From assembly GCA_900772575.1 (NCBI GenBank), contig CAAHEN010000076.1:1-25035 (forward strand): a stretch of 25,035 nucleotides of DNA, written 5' to 3'. This document shows, piece by piece, positions 8,358 through 14,625 of this stretch (the first letter of the stretch is position 1; the number at the start of each line of letters is the position of its first letter). The notes below the pieces were generated by a model. It was given only the letters and a program-made list of their open reading frames with translations, was not told where the DNA came from and ran no database searches. This stretch comes from Bacteroidaceae bacterium (GTDB lineage: Bacteria > Bacteroidota > Bacteroidia > Bacteroidales > Bacteroidaceae). Made by a program: the position numbers and the translations under genes.

Positions 8358-8456
8358 GTTGACAAAGCACCGAAACATTGGAAAATATCAACTTTAACAT
8401 GAGAAAAATATTCGACTTCGAGTTGACATAGAGATATTTTTCGTACCTTTGTCAAC
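8358..8456 (+). promoter_or_regulatory. Promoter of the XRE/ImmA gene with GTTGACA repeats (candidate autoregulatory operators)
   Basis: A -7 element TACCTTTG (8444-8451) lies 18 nt after the TTG of TTGACA (8423-8428), close to Bacteroidetes promoter spacing. The transcription start is expected near 8456, about 19 nt before ATG 8475. GTTGACA occurs at 8422-8428 over the -33 region and as its exact inverse TGTCAAC (8450-8456) over the start site. A longer copy GTTGACAAA (8358-8366) is the exact reverse complement of TTTGTCAAC (8448-8456). Binding by the adjacent XRE protein is inference. Confidence 0.6.
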
Positions 8457-8474
8457 AAATCAACCTCAATAACT

Positions 8475-9548
8475 ATGATTCCAAATGTAGAAGTATTCGC
8501 ACAGCGATTAAAACAAGCTAGACTCCTCAAAAAAATGTCGATGGATCAACTCGTAAATCTTATAGGGGGAATGGTTTCGAAACAAGCCATTTCTAAGTAT
8601 GAATCTGCAAAGATGCAACCCAATAGTAGCGTCCTTGTTGCTTTGGCTACTGCACTGGATGTAGACTTGGACTACTTCTATCGCCCTTTCACTTTCGACT
8701 TGAATCAGTTTGAAGTCTCTTTTCGCAAGAAATCAAATACTACGGCCAAGGATGTGAACGCACTCAAGGTAAAGATTCAAGACCAGATAGAGCGTTATTT
8801 GGAGGTAGAGGAGATTCTTGGTAAAGATGAACATGAAGAAATTGAGTCCATTGGATCTACTTTGTCCTCAAAAGAAGAAATGCGCAAGTTGGCCATGGAT
8901 ATAAGACAGTCATGGAATCTTGGCCGTGATGCAATTGCAAATGTCCAAGACAGCTTAGAGGCACATGGCATAAAAATCATTTCTACCGAAGCTCCAGAAA
9001 ACTTTGATGGTGTAAGCGGAGTGGTGAACGGACAGGAGTATATAATTGTTCTGAATAGTAACCGTGACCACATTGAGCGCAGACGTTTTACGGCTCTGCA
9101 TGAATTAGGTCACCTATTATACAATAAGAGATTTTCTGGGGAATTAACTCCGCGTGAAAAAGAGAAACTATGCGACGCATTTGCCAGCGAAATGCTATTA
9201 CCGTCATCAACGTTACAGAGCATTTTCAAGCCAGGTGAGAAGATTTCTACATCTGAGCTGAAACAACTGCAGATGATGTATGGTATCTCTATAGATGCAA
9301 TTATGCATAAACTGAAGTATTTGGGTATTGTTAGCGAGAACAAGTATAAAAGCTATTGTATTCGCAAAAATCGAGATGCTTCATTGAAAAAGTTTGTGGA
9401 GACCTCACGCTATCAAGAGACTATGACGAATAAATACGAAACATTGGTCTATGCGGCTGTTGCAAAAGATTTGATAAGTACGTCCAAGGCGGCATCACTT
9501 CTACATGCTTCCATTGGCACTGTTCGTAAACACTTAAACGTCATCTAA
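8475..9548 (+). CDS. XRE-family HTH regulator fused to ImmA/IrrE (M78) zinc protease
   Basis: This 357-aa protein has an N-terminal helix-turn-helix at about residues 9-62 (RLKQARLLKKMSMDQL, SKQAISKYESAKMQPN). After a linker comes an M78 metallopeptidase with zinc motif HELGH (H209, E210, H213) and a third ligand, probably E239 (CDAFASEMLLP). Proteins with this architecture usually regulate mobile elements, stress responses or toxin-antitoxin pairs. In the ICEBs1 and DdrO systems the protease cleaves an XRE repressor; here both parts are in one chain. ATG 8475 follows a good promoter. The stop overlaps the next start by one base (TAATG), so it is coupled to the PIN-domain gene. A C-terminal stretch (STSKAASLLHASIGTVRKHL) resembles a second helix-turn-helix. 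G+C is about 40% in a sampled 60-nt piece, unlike the flanking chromosome. Specific target unknown. Confidence 0.88.
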   Translation: MIPNVEVFAQRLKQARLLKKMSMDQLVNLIGGMVSKQAISKYESAKMQPNSSVLVALATALDVDLDYFYRPFTFDLNQFEVSFRKKSNTTAKDVNALKVKIQDQIERYLEVEEILGKDEHEEIESIGSTLSSKEEMRKLAMDIRQSWNLGRDAIANVQDSLEAHGIKIISTEAPENFDGVSGVVNGQEYIIVLNSNRDHIERRRFTALHELGHLLYNKRFSGELTPREKEKLCDAFASEMLLPSSTLQSIFKPGEKISTSELKQLQMMYGISIDAIMHKLKYLGIVSENKYKSYCIRKNRDASLKKFVETSRYQETMTNKYETLVYAAVAKDLISTSKAASLLHASIGTVRKHLNVI

Positions 9549-10087
9549 TGCAGGCGATTGTAGTTAATGACGCCAACATATTCATAGACCTGCTCGATAT
9601 AGGTATCTTGAATCATTTCTTCCAGTTATCCTGGGAGGTTCATATTACAGACTTTGTGATGTTTGAGTTAAGTCGCGAAAATCAACGGGATGCAGTCGAA
9701 ATCTATCTGGGTAACAAACTCCATGTTGCATCTTTTGAGAAGGGTGAACTATGCGAGATTCTCGGTCTGCAAAAAGTTAATGAGAACAATACAAAACTAT
9801 CATTGGCTGACTGTTCTGGTTGGTACTATGCCAAGCGCAAAGGGTATATACTGTTGACGGGAGATGGAAAGCTAAGCTCTTCCCCTGTGAAAGATGAAGT
9901 TGAAGTTAGAAGCATTCTTTATGTTTTTGATAAACTGGTTAAAGAAACCATTCTCGCACCAGAAGTCACAGCCAAAAAGTTGAAGCAATTACAAATAATG
10001 AATCCACGTCTTCCTAAAGATGAGGTTGAAAAACGAACTAAATCTTGGGGAGGCACAACAAAAAGAAAGGAGGACACCAATGAATAA
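9548..10087 (+). CDS. PIN-domain protein, probable ribonuclease toxin paired with the XRE/ImmA gene
   Basis: This 179-aa protein shows the spaced acidic residues of a PIN nuclease: D8 (VVNDANIFID), E40 (VMFELSRE), D88 (LSLADCSGWYYA) and D106 (ILLTGDGKL). PIN proteins are Mg-dependent RNases and are common toxins. The C-terminal 50 residues are lysine-rich and lack a known domain. It overlaps the XRE/ImmA gene by one base and is surely co-transcribed with it. From memory, XRE-M78 genes next to PIN-like genes (for example DUF4411) recur in bacteria and have been predicted as toxin-antitoxin systems, but I cannot assign this protein to a named PIN subfamily. The large perfect hairpin 11 nt after the stop ends the operon. 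RNase activity and toxicity are inferred, not seen. Confidence 0.8.
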   Translation: MQAIVVNDANIFIDLLDIGILNHFFQLSWEVHITDFVMFELSRENQRDAVEIYLGNKLHVASFEKGELCEILGLQKVNENNTKLSLADCSGWYYAKRKGYILLTGDGKLSSSPVKDEVEVRSILYVFDKLVKETILAPEVTAKKLKQLQIMNPRLPKDEVEKRTKSWGGTTKRKEDTNE

Positions 10088-10098
10088 TAGGGTGTAAA

Positions 10099-10132
10099 GA
10101 ATCCTCATGCTATTGGCGTAACATGAGGATTC
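10099..10132. terminator. Perfect 11-bp hairpin after the PIN gene
   Basis: GAATCCTCATG (10099-10109) pairs with CATGAGGATTC (10122-10132) around a 12-nt loop, 11 nt after the PIN stop. On the minus strand the stem is followed by TTTACA. It can serve as terminator for the PIN operon on the plus strand and for any leftward transcript. Confidence 0.65.
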
Positions 10133-10197
10133 ATAAGGCTTGCATTATGTCGATTTCAAAGCCTTAGCCCCAAAGCTCGAGAGTAACGCTCGGAAAT
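10099..10197 (-). ncRNA. Candidate ~100-nt structured RNA, leftward
   Basis: On the minus strand a TACTTTTG element (10202-10209) matches TAnnTTTG, predicting a start near 10197. Downstream lie a weak stem (10178-10192), a perfect 8-bp stem TAAGGCTT/AAGCCTTA (10134-10141 with 10159-10166), and the 11-bp hairpin 10099-10132 followed by TTTACA. No open frame of note is present. No -33 element is evident, and the stems could instead be plus-strand structures after the PIN gene. The call is speculative. Confidence 0.3.
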
Positions 10198-10261
10198 TCC
10201 TGCAAAAGTACAAACTTTTGGCTTGACATATGTATTATTCCCGAAAAATCGATTTTTTGCA

Positions 10262-10299
10262 TTAGACCTTAATTCATAGTGGTCTAAAGAATAACTTTA
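10262..10299 (+). promoter_or_regulatory. Possible promoter and operator of the DUF4417 cassette
   Basis: TTAGACC (10262-10268) and GGTCTAA (10281-10287) form a 7-bp inverted repeat with a 12-nt spacer. Just downstream, TAACTTTA (10292-10299) misses the TAnnTTTG consensus by one base, predicting a start near 10304, about 13 nt before ATG 10317. No good -33 element is seen. Confidence 0.35.
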
Positions 10300-10316
10300 A
10301 ATGATAGAAGAGCGCT

Positions 10317-11042
10317 ATGCTATACAATGATACATTATTTAAGGCGAAGGATATGTACATACTATCCTGTACCCCCACAGGCAAACTTCATGCACACGAA
10401 AGTTTGTCATACAACATGCGGCGTATGATGGAATACAACAACATGCATCTTATGGATGGAATGGAGTTCAGCGATGTCAATGAATTCCCTATATTGAAGG
10501 CTTATGAAGGGCCGGTGAATTTTGATTTCCATCCGTTTCCAGAGCATAACAAGCTTGATGGAAAAGGGCAAGCTATTCATTTCTTTGCTGATGACTACAA
10601 GTTTGCCGCTGCTTGCGATAAGAGGCTTGAAGCAACAACTTACAAGCTAGCAAAATTTGATTGCGTGTTTACGCCAGATTACTCCTTCCATGTTGATGTG
10701 CCTTCACACATCAACAAGCATAGCGTCTATCTATCACGGTTTGCTGGAGCTCATTGGCAGAACTGCGGATTCAATGTGATCCCAACAGCTAGTTGGGGTA
10801 ATGCAGACTCCTTTGAATACTGCTTTGAAGGACTCCCTGCAAATAGCATTATTGGCGTTTGCGGCGTTGGTACACGGTGGAGCGGATCTGCATGTCTCTT
10901 GTGGCAGTATGCCATGCGTACTCTTGAAGAGAGACTAACTCCATCATTAGTTATCGTTTATGGTGTGGAGGCTGACATCCCAGGGTTCCAAACGCCTATC
11001 ATCTATATCGAAGATCAAATCTCTAAATTCTTCAGAAAATGA
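10317..11042 (+). CDS. DUF4417-like protein
   Basis: This 241-aa protein has no signal peptide or transmembrane helix. The region from about residue 85 to the end carries motifs that I associate with DUF4417, a family of unknown function seen in phages, prophages and bacterial accessory regions. The motifs are AIHFFADDYKF, FDCVFTPDYSFHVDVP, YLSRFAGAHWQNCGFNVIPTASW and FEYCFEGLPANSIIGV. The segment ITPSLVIVYG-like near the C-terminus (TPSLVIVYGVE) also fits. A second in-frame ATG at codon 13 (MYILSCTP) is an alternative start. Its stop overlaps the next gene by the ATGA quartet, so the three genes 10317-11941 form one translation-coupled cassette. Base composition is low-GC like the rest of the island. 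Biochemical function is unknown; association with a toxin-like or phage-derived module is inference from context only. Confidence 0.72.
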   Translation: MLYNDTLFKAKDMYILSCTPTGKLHAHESLSYNMRRMMEYNNMHLMDGMEFSDVNEFPILKAYEGPVNFDFHPFPEHNKLDGKGQAIHFFADDYKFAAACDKRLEATTYKLAKFDCVFTPDYSFHVDVPSHINKHSVYLSRFAGAHWQNCGFNVIPTASWGNADSFEYCFEGLPANSIIGVCGVGTRWSGSACLLWQYAMRTLEERLTPSLVIVYGVEADIPGFQTPIIYIEDQISKFFRK

Positions 11043-11446
11043 AACAGATAGATATGAATGTGGTCGAGAATACTTTATGGCCAGAGGATGAAGCACTCTT
11101 TCGGAGAATGGACAACAACTACATCAGCGAGAATGAGCGCCTGTTTTTCGAAACTATACGTGAGAAGATGTTGACAGAGCTAGCTCCTTGTTCAGAACTG
11201 CTTCTTTCAGAAGCCTCTAATACAGAAGAAGTATATTTCTTGCGTACTCAATACGATGAGTTCATCGTCGGCCAAGGTAAAGGAGAAAACAGAAAGGACG
11301 AGGTGCATACCATGAACCTCTCAGAAGCTCTCAACATCGATATGAAAGCAAAAGGCTTTTTGCCTAATGCCATTTCATTCTTCGAATGGTTGAGAAAGGT
11401 GGATTACCATGGAGTCCAGTATAATCATAATTACGCATATTTATAA
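11039..11446 (+). CDS. Acidic 135-aa protein of unknown function
   Basis: I do not recognise a family. The protein is 135 residues and rich in Glu/Asp: I count about 24 acidic against 14 basic residues, a net charge near -10. It looks soluble and largely helical, with no signal peptide, membrane segment or cysteine motif (a single Cys). It starts in the ATGA overlap with the DUF4417-like gene and ends four bases before the start of the strongly basic 163-aa protein, so it is certainly real as part of a coupled operon. The tight linkage and opposite charge to its downstream neighbour suggest that the two proteins bind each other, for instance as immunity or antitoxin to a basic effector. That role is a hypothesis from charge and context only. 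Confidence 0.7.
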   Translation: MKQIDMNVVENTLWPEDEALFRRMDNNYISENERLFFETIREKMLTELAPCSELLLSEASNTEEVYFLRTQYDEFIVGQGKGENRKDEVHTMNLSEALNIDMKAKGFLPNAISFFEWLRKVDYHGVQYNHNYAYL

Positions 11447-11449
11447 GCT

Positions 11450-11941
11450 ATGGGAAATCAAAGATCGAGAGTAAGAGGCCGAAACGATTTGTATTCGTAT
11501 CTCTATGCGTCACTATCTGCTCGCGTTACAATTAATGGTGTTACTGGCAGAATGATAGCTGACAAGAGCGGTGTAAACGTGGAGCACCCACATTTGCCTG
11601 CCTATGCAAAGAAAAGCGACATCTACTTCTATCCAGGCAAAGACGGACACGCAACGCAGGCCAAACTATATGGTGCGGACAAGAAAATGCAGCTTGACTT
11701 CGATTGGAATCATACTCATAAAAACAAAGATCGTAACGGTACCGTCACTGATATCTTTCAAGAGGGCGTCATCCATGTCCAAGAATATGTATCTATAAGA
11801 TACAAAGACCCCAAAGATAAAAGATGGAAAGACCGCTTTAAGCGTAAGTCAAATAATGCGAGACTCATGACTGCTGCCGAGATTGCAAAGTATGGCCCGA
11901 TTATTTTGAAGTTCAATCCGAACGTTAAGTTCAGACCTTAA
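11450..11941 (+). CDS. Basic 163-aa protein, unknown function, possible toxin-like effector
   Basis: The protein begins with an Arg-rich tail (MGNQRSRVRGRND) and ends with a Lys/Arg-rich region (KDKRWKDRFKRKSNNAR). I count about 31 basic and 16 acidic residues, a net charge near +15, which fits nucleic-acid binding. The middle contains QAKLYGADKKMQLDFDWNHT, then HKNKDRNGT and EGVIHVQEY, an Asp/His-rich arrangement. To my recollection it resembles small toxin-like domains found at the ends of polymorphic toxins and in phage structural proteins. I cannot name the family. No signal peptide is seen. It is the last gene of the cassette, three bases after its acidic neighbour, and a hairpin terminator follows within 10 nt of its stop. 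Confidence 0.7.
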   Translation: MGNQRSRVRGRNDLYSYLYASLSARVTINGVTGRMIADKSGVNVEHPHLPAYAKKSDIYFYPGKDGHATQAKLYGADKKMQLDFDWNHTHKNKDRNGTVTDIFQEGVIHVQEYVSIRYKDPKDKRWKDRFKRKSNNARLMTAAEIAKYGPIILKFNPNVKFRP

Positions 11942-11949
11942 AAACAAAA

Positions 11950-11994
11950 GGTGAGAGTATTCCTTTATTGGATTCACTCTCGCCTCTTATTATT
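11950..11994 (+). terminator. Terminator of the DUF4417 cassette
   Basis: GGTGAGAGT (11950-11958) pairs with ACTCTCGCC (11976-11984), with one G-U pair, around a 17-nt loop and is followed by TCTTATTATT. It begins 8 nt after the stop of the basic protein gene. Confidence 0.7.
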
Positions 11995-12302
11995 GTGCCG
12001 AAATACCAGAGTTAAAGAGATACGAGACCTCTGCAAAAGATTGGCCCAATGATTTAGGTCAAAAAACAGGCTGTTCTCCTTGAAGTGAATTATTGCTGTC
12101 CGGTAAAAGTTTTGGACAGGTCAAAAAAATAGGGTCGACGTCTCCATTGAGGTGTCAGACCTTTGCCTTACCTTTATGCGGTAAAGATAATAGGAAAAGC
12201 GTGGGCAAAGATTGCCATTTTGCCGGCAGCAATAACTTCAGATCCTTCATGGAAGATCCTGACAAAACGTGGGACGAAATGCAAGCGAGAAACGCTGCTA
12301 AA
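11995..12302. other. Gene-free right end of the island, possible IS remnant
   Basis: I see no convincing gene here. An 84-codon frame at 12093-12347 has no recognisable features. The motif GAGACCTCTGCAAAAG (12024-12039) resembles, from memory, terminal repeats of Bacteroidetes insertion sequences. A similar AGACCTTTGC occurs in the same orientation near 12158. CTGTCC (12096-12101) and GGACAG (12114-12119) form a short inverted repeat. Composition is intermediate between the island and the chromosome. Confidence 0.3.
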
Positions 12303-12316
12303 AGCCCGCCGGAGCT
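12303..12316. repeat. Right copy of 14-bp direct repeat (candidate attR)
   Basis: It is identical to 8245-8258 at the end of prmC, 4058 bp away in the same orientation. It lies where the low-GC sequence gives way to high-GC chromosome just before the GntR operon terminator. Confidence 0.5.
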
Positions 12317-12347
12317 CCCTTTGTTTGTCGAGGGGGGCTTGGAGTAG

Positions 12348-12390
12348 AAAAATCCAGTTCGAAGTCATTGCAAATCAGACTTCGAACTGG
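12348..12390 (-). terminator. Intrinsic terminator of the ABC transporter/GntR operon
   Basis: A perfect 13-bp stem is formed by CCAGTTCGAAGTC (12354-12366) and GACTTCGAACTGG (12378-12390), with an 11-nt loop. On the minus strand it is followed by ATTTTTC (12353-12347), a classic U-tract. It lies 55 nt after the GntR stop. Confidence 0.85.
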
Positions 12391-12444
12391 GAAATAGGGC
12401 TTTTCGGGTCTGGCCGTCAGCCATGTTCACAATCAATGGCCGCC

Positions 12445-12810
12445 TCAGGGTGTGGCGGTGTCTTTCTCCCAGGCATCAGTGAGCTGTTGGGGCGTGATGC
12501 CGAGCTGGCGCATGCGGGTGAAGAGCTCTGGCAGGGTGTCTGTGAAGAAGTCCTCACGCCGCATGTCGAGGATATGCCGGCTGGCCGTCGGGGCGACGAA
12601 ATAGCCCAGGCCGCGCTTGTTGTAGATGATGCCTAGGCGGGCCAGGTGGTCGTACGACTTCACGGCCGTGTTGGCGTTCACCTCAAACTGTGCCGCATAT
12701 TCCCTGACACCGGGGATGCGCTCGTCGGCTTTGTACTTGCCGGCGATGATCTCGTCGCAGAGCCGTTCGGCGATCTGCACATAGATGGGTTGGCTTTCCT
12801 TGAAGTTCAT
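12445..12810 (-). CDS. GntR-family (YtrA-type) transcriptional regulator
   Basis: This 121-aa protein has the short architecture of the YtrA subfamily. An N-terminal winged helix-turn-helix spans about residues 10-75 (PIYVQIAERLCDEII, ERIPGVREYAAQFEVNANTAVKSYDHLARLG shown in part), and a small C-terminal helical dimerisation segment follows. YtrA proteins typically repress the operon that contains them, which encodes an ABC transporter often linked to cell-envelope stress in Firmicutes. Here the gene is last in a three-gene minus-strand operon, 15 nt after the permease stop. The palindrome at 14570-14591 upstream of the ATPase gene is its likely operator. The inducing ligand is unknown. Confidence 0.9.
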   Translation of the reverse strand: MNFKESQPIYVQIAERLCDEIIAGKYKADERIPGVREYAAQFEVNANTAVKSYDHLARLGIIYNKRGLGYFVAPTASRHILDMRREDFFTDTLPELFTRMRQLGITPQQLTDAWEKDTATP

Positions 12811-12825
12811 AGGTGGAGAGGTCTT

Positions 12826-13665
12826 TTAGGCGTTTGCCGTGTGCCGCCGCCAGAAGCACCAAGGTCTGTGGCGTGCGATGACTTGCATGTGCGTGAAGCA
12901 GCGGTACGAGAGCCAGAAGTTGAATGCCGTGAGCGCCAGGGTGATGATCTGCATCATGATGTCGCTCCACATCAGGTTGTTCCCCCACACGACCAGTCTC
13001 CATGAGCCGTAGGGCACCATCGGGAGCGCAATCATGCCGAGCAGCATGGAGAGAATGAGCAGTGTGGCGATTGTCTTGAAGAAGGCGAACTTGCGGAACA
13101 CGGCACTGCCCAGAATGAAAATGGAGAACAGCCACAGGCTGCTGACGGCAGCGCCCGTCACGGCGAGGGCGAGATGCTGCCCGGTGATGACGCCGGCGAA
13201 GGTCAGCACGTCCCAGATCTGGCTCGCCACATAGGGTAGGAGCGAGGTCGTGTCGCCGCCGAAGATGGCGAAGAGCAGCATGCGGAGCAGGTCAGCCACG
13301 ACGAGCCCAGCGGCGACTGTGACGACGAAGCGCAGAAGCGTAGCCAGAATGCGGGCTGTGAATTTCTCGCCGTTGGTGGCGGGGAGCATCAGCAGGGCGA
13401 TGCGGCTCTGCTTCGAGTGCAGCCCACCGAAAGTCAGGCTTGTGGCGATAAAGAATATGCAGGCCGCGACTACCAGCAGGGTGGCGGCCTGGCCACCATA
13501 GAAGGGTGGGAAGTGTGCGGGCTTTAGTGTATAATAGAGGCCAACGAACTCGGTGAAGAAGAAGGCCAGTACGACGCCGAGAAAATAGGAGAACTGGCGA
13601 CGGCGCTCACTCACGATGTCGCGGACGACGATGGCCCAGAGGCGTTTGCAGTCGAATGTTTTCAT
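12826..13665 (-). CDS. ABC transporter permease-like membrane protein
   Basis: This 279-aa integral membrane protein has about six hydrophobic segments (roughly residues 25-47, 60-82, 108-135, 150-190, 195-220 and 228-250). The reading frame is open further upstream to 13833, but that extension overlaps the ATPase gene in another frame and is a Pro/Ser/Thr-rich shadow. The ATG at 13665 (MKTFDCKRLWAIVV) follows the ATPase stop by 25 nt and begins a typical membrane-protein N-terminus, so I place the start there. It should assemble with the ATPase encoded just upstream into an ABC exporter or efflux-type complex in the inner membrane. I recognise no specific subfamily. Substrate unknown; the YtrA-type regulator suggests a response to envelope-active compounds. 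Confidence 0.82.
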   Translation of the reverse strand: MKTFDCKRLWAIVVRDIVSERRRQFSYFLGVVLAFFFTEFVGLYYTLKPAHFPPFYGGQAATLLVVAACIFFIATSLTFGGLHSKQSRIALLMLPATNGEKFTARILATLLRFVVTVAAGLVVADLLRMLLFAIFGGDTTSLLPYVASQIWDVLTFAGVITGQHLALAVTGAAVSSLWLFSIFILGSAVFRKFAFFKTIATLLILSMLLGMIALPMVPYGSWRLVVWGNNLMWSDIMMQIITLALTAFNFWLSYRCFTHMQVIARHRPWCFWRRHTANA

Positions 13666-13690
13666 GGTGTGGTTATATATATGTGCAGGA

Positions 13691-14527
13691 TTATGCGTTG
13701 GCCGTGGCGAAACTGGCGGGGCTGGCCAGGACGGCGTTGAAGAGCAGTTCGAGGTTGAGCGGTGTGTCGCGGCCGTCGGTGTTTGGTCTGACGACGGCGT
13801 TGCCCTGCACGCTGGGCTCGGTGTAGATGGCATCGCCGACCGGCTGCCCTGCCGGCACGGTGTCGAAGCAGTACCGGCGGCAGATGCTGTCGACCGGGCT
13901 GTCGAGCAGCAGGCGTGAGCTGTCGATGATGGACACGTGGTCGAGCAGGCTGTCGATGTCGCGCACCTGGTGGGTGGAGATGATGACCGTGCTCTCGTCC
14001 GTCATGCAGCGCGACACCACTTTGCGAAACTGGCTCTTGGCTGGGATGTCGAGCCCATTGGTCGGTTCGTCCATGACGAGCAGGCGGGTGTGGGTGGCCA
14101 GAGCAAAGCTCATCAGCACCTTTTTCTTCTGTCCCATCGAGAGGTGGCCCAGTCGCAACCGCCGCGGCAGGTCGAAGTCGTCCAGACAGGCGCGCAGCGT
14201 CTCCTCGCTGAAGCGGGGGTAGAAAATGGCGTTGTGGCGCACGTACTCATCGAGTGAGATGTCGGGCAGCGTATACTCCTCGGGCACAAGGAAGGTGTCG
14301 CTGAGCGTCTCTGGACGGCGGCGACTGACGTCGATGCCGTTGCAGGTGACGCTGCCGCCCTGTGGCCGGAGCAGGCTGCACATGAGGTAGAGCAACGTGC
14401 TCTTGCCCGTGCCGTTGCGACCGAGCAGGCCGCAGATGCTGCTGGCCGGCAGACTGTAGCTGAAGTCGGTGAACACCGCTTCGGCTGCCGAGCCGTAGGA
14501 GAAGGTGATGTGATCTAGCTGGAACAT
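13691..14527 (-). CDS. ABC transporter ATP-binding protein
   Basis: This 278-aa cytosolic ATPase subunit has Walker A at 36-44 (GRNGTGKST), the ABC signature LSMGQ at 129-133, Walker B at 149-155 (LLVMDEP, D153/E154), and the switch histidine H186 (IISTHQ). The signature has LSMGQ in place of the usual LSGGQ, which is common in YtrB/BcrA-like ATPases. The frame is open upstream to 14611, but ATG 14527 (MFQLDHITFSYG) is the family start. The upstream 28 codons cover the operator and promoter, so they cannot be translated. The C-terminal ~60 residues extend past the core ATPase without a known domain. First gene of the operon with the permease and the GntR repressor. Confidence 0.92.
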   Translation of the reverse strand: MFQLDHITFSYGSAAEAVFTDFSYSLPASSICGLLGRNGTGKSTLLYLMCSLLRPQGGSVTCNGIDVSRRRPETLSDTFLVPEEYTLPDISLDEYVRHNAIFYPRFSEETLRACLDDFDLPRRLRLGHLSMGQKKKVLMSFALATHTRLLVMDEPTNGLDIPAKSQFRKVVSRCMTDESTVIISTHQVRDIDSLLDHVSIIDSSRLLLDSPVDSICRRYCFDTVPAGQPVGDAIYTEPSVQGNAVVRPNTDGRDTPLNLELLFNAVLASPASFATANA

Positions 14528-14569
14528 GATCGGAAATGGTTTTTGATTCGTAGTTTTCGCGTTGTTTAT

Positions 14570-14625
14570 GTGTACTAGTTTTATAGTACACTGCAAAATT
14601 AGTTTGTTCAAGCGACCCGGCCAAA
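14570..14625 (-). promoter_or_regulatory. Promoter with palindromic YtrA/GntR-type operator
   Basis: On the minus strand, TTTG (14625-14622) is followed after exactly 20 nt by TAATTTTG (14601-14594), an essentially ideal Bacteroidetes -33/-7 promoter. The start site should fall near 14588. Exactly there lies a perfect 8+8 palindrome: GTGTACTA (14570-14577) and TAGTACAC (14584-14591) separated by 6 nt. Its size and dyad resemble known YtrA-family operators. Binding there would block initiation, so autorepression by the operon's own GntR protein is the natural reading. Confidence 0.8.

Noticed and set aside
12093..12347. 84-codon open frame right of the island
   Set aside because: No start signal, domain or membrane/secretion feature; it crosses the direct repeat at 12303.
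12354..12390. Possible tRNA because of the TTCGAA-containing stem
   Set aside because: It is a single 13-bp hairpin with a U-tract on the minus strand; no cloverleaf or acceptor stem can be drawn.
13666..13833. N-terminal extension of the ABC permease frame
   Set aside because: It overlaps the end of the ATPase gene in another frame and is Pro/Ser/Thr-rich; the membrane protein starts properly at 13665.
14528..14611. 28-codon extension of the ATPase frame
   Set aside because: It runs through the operator and -7 element, so it lies upstream of or across the transcription start.
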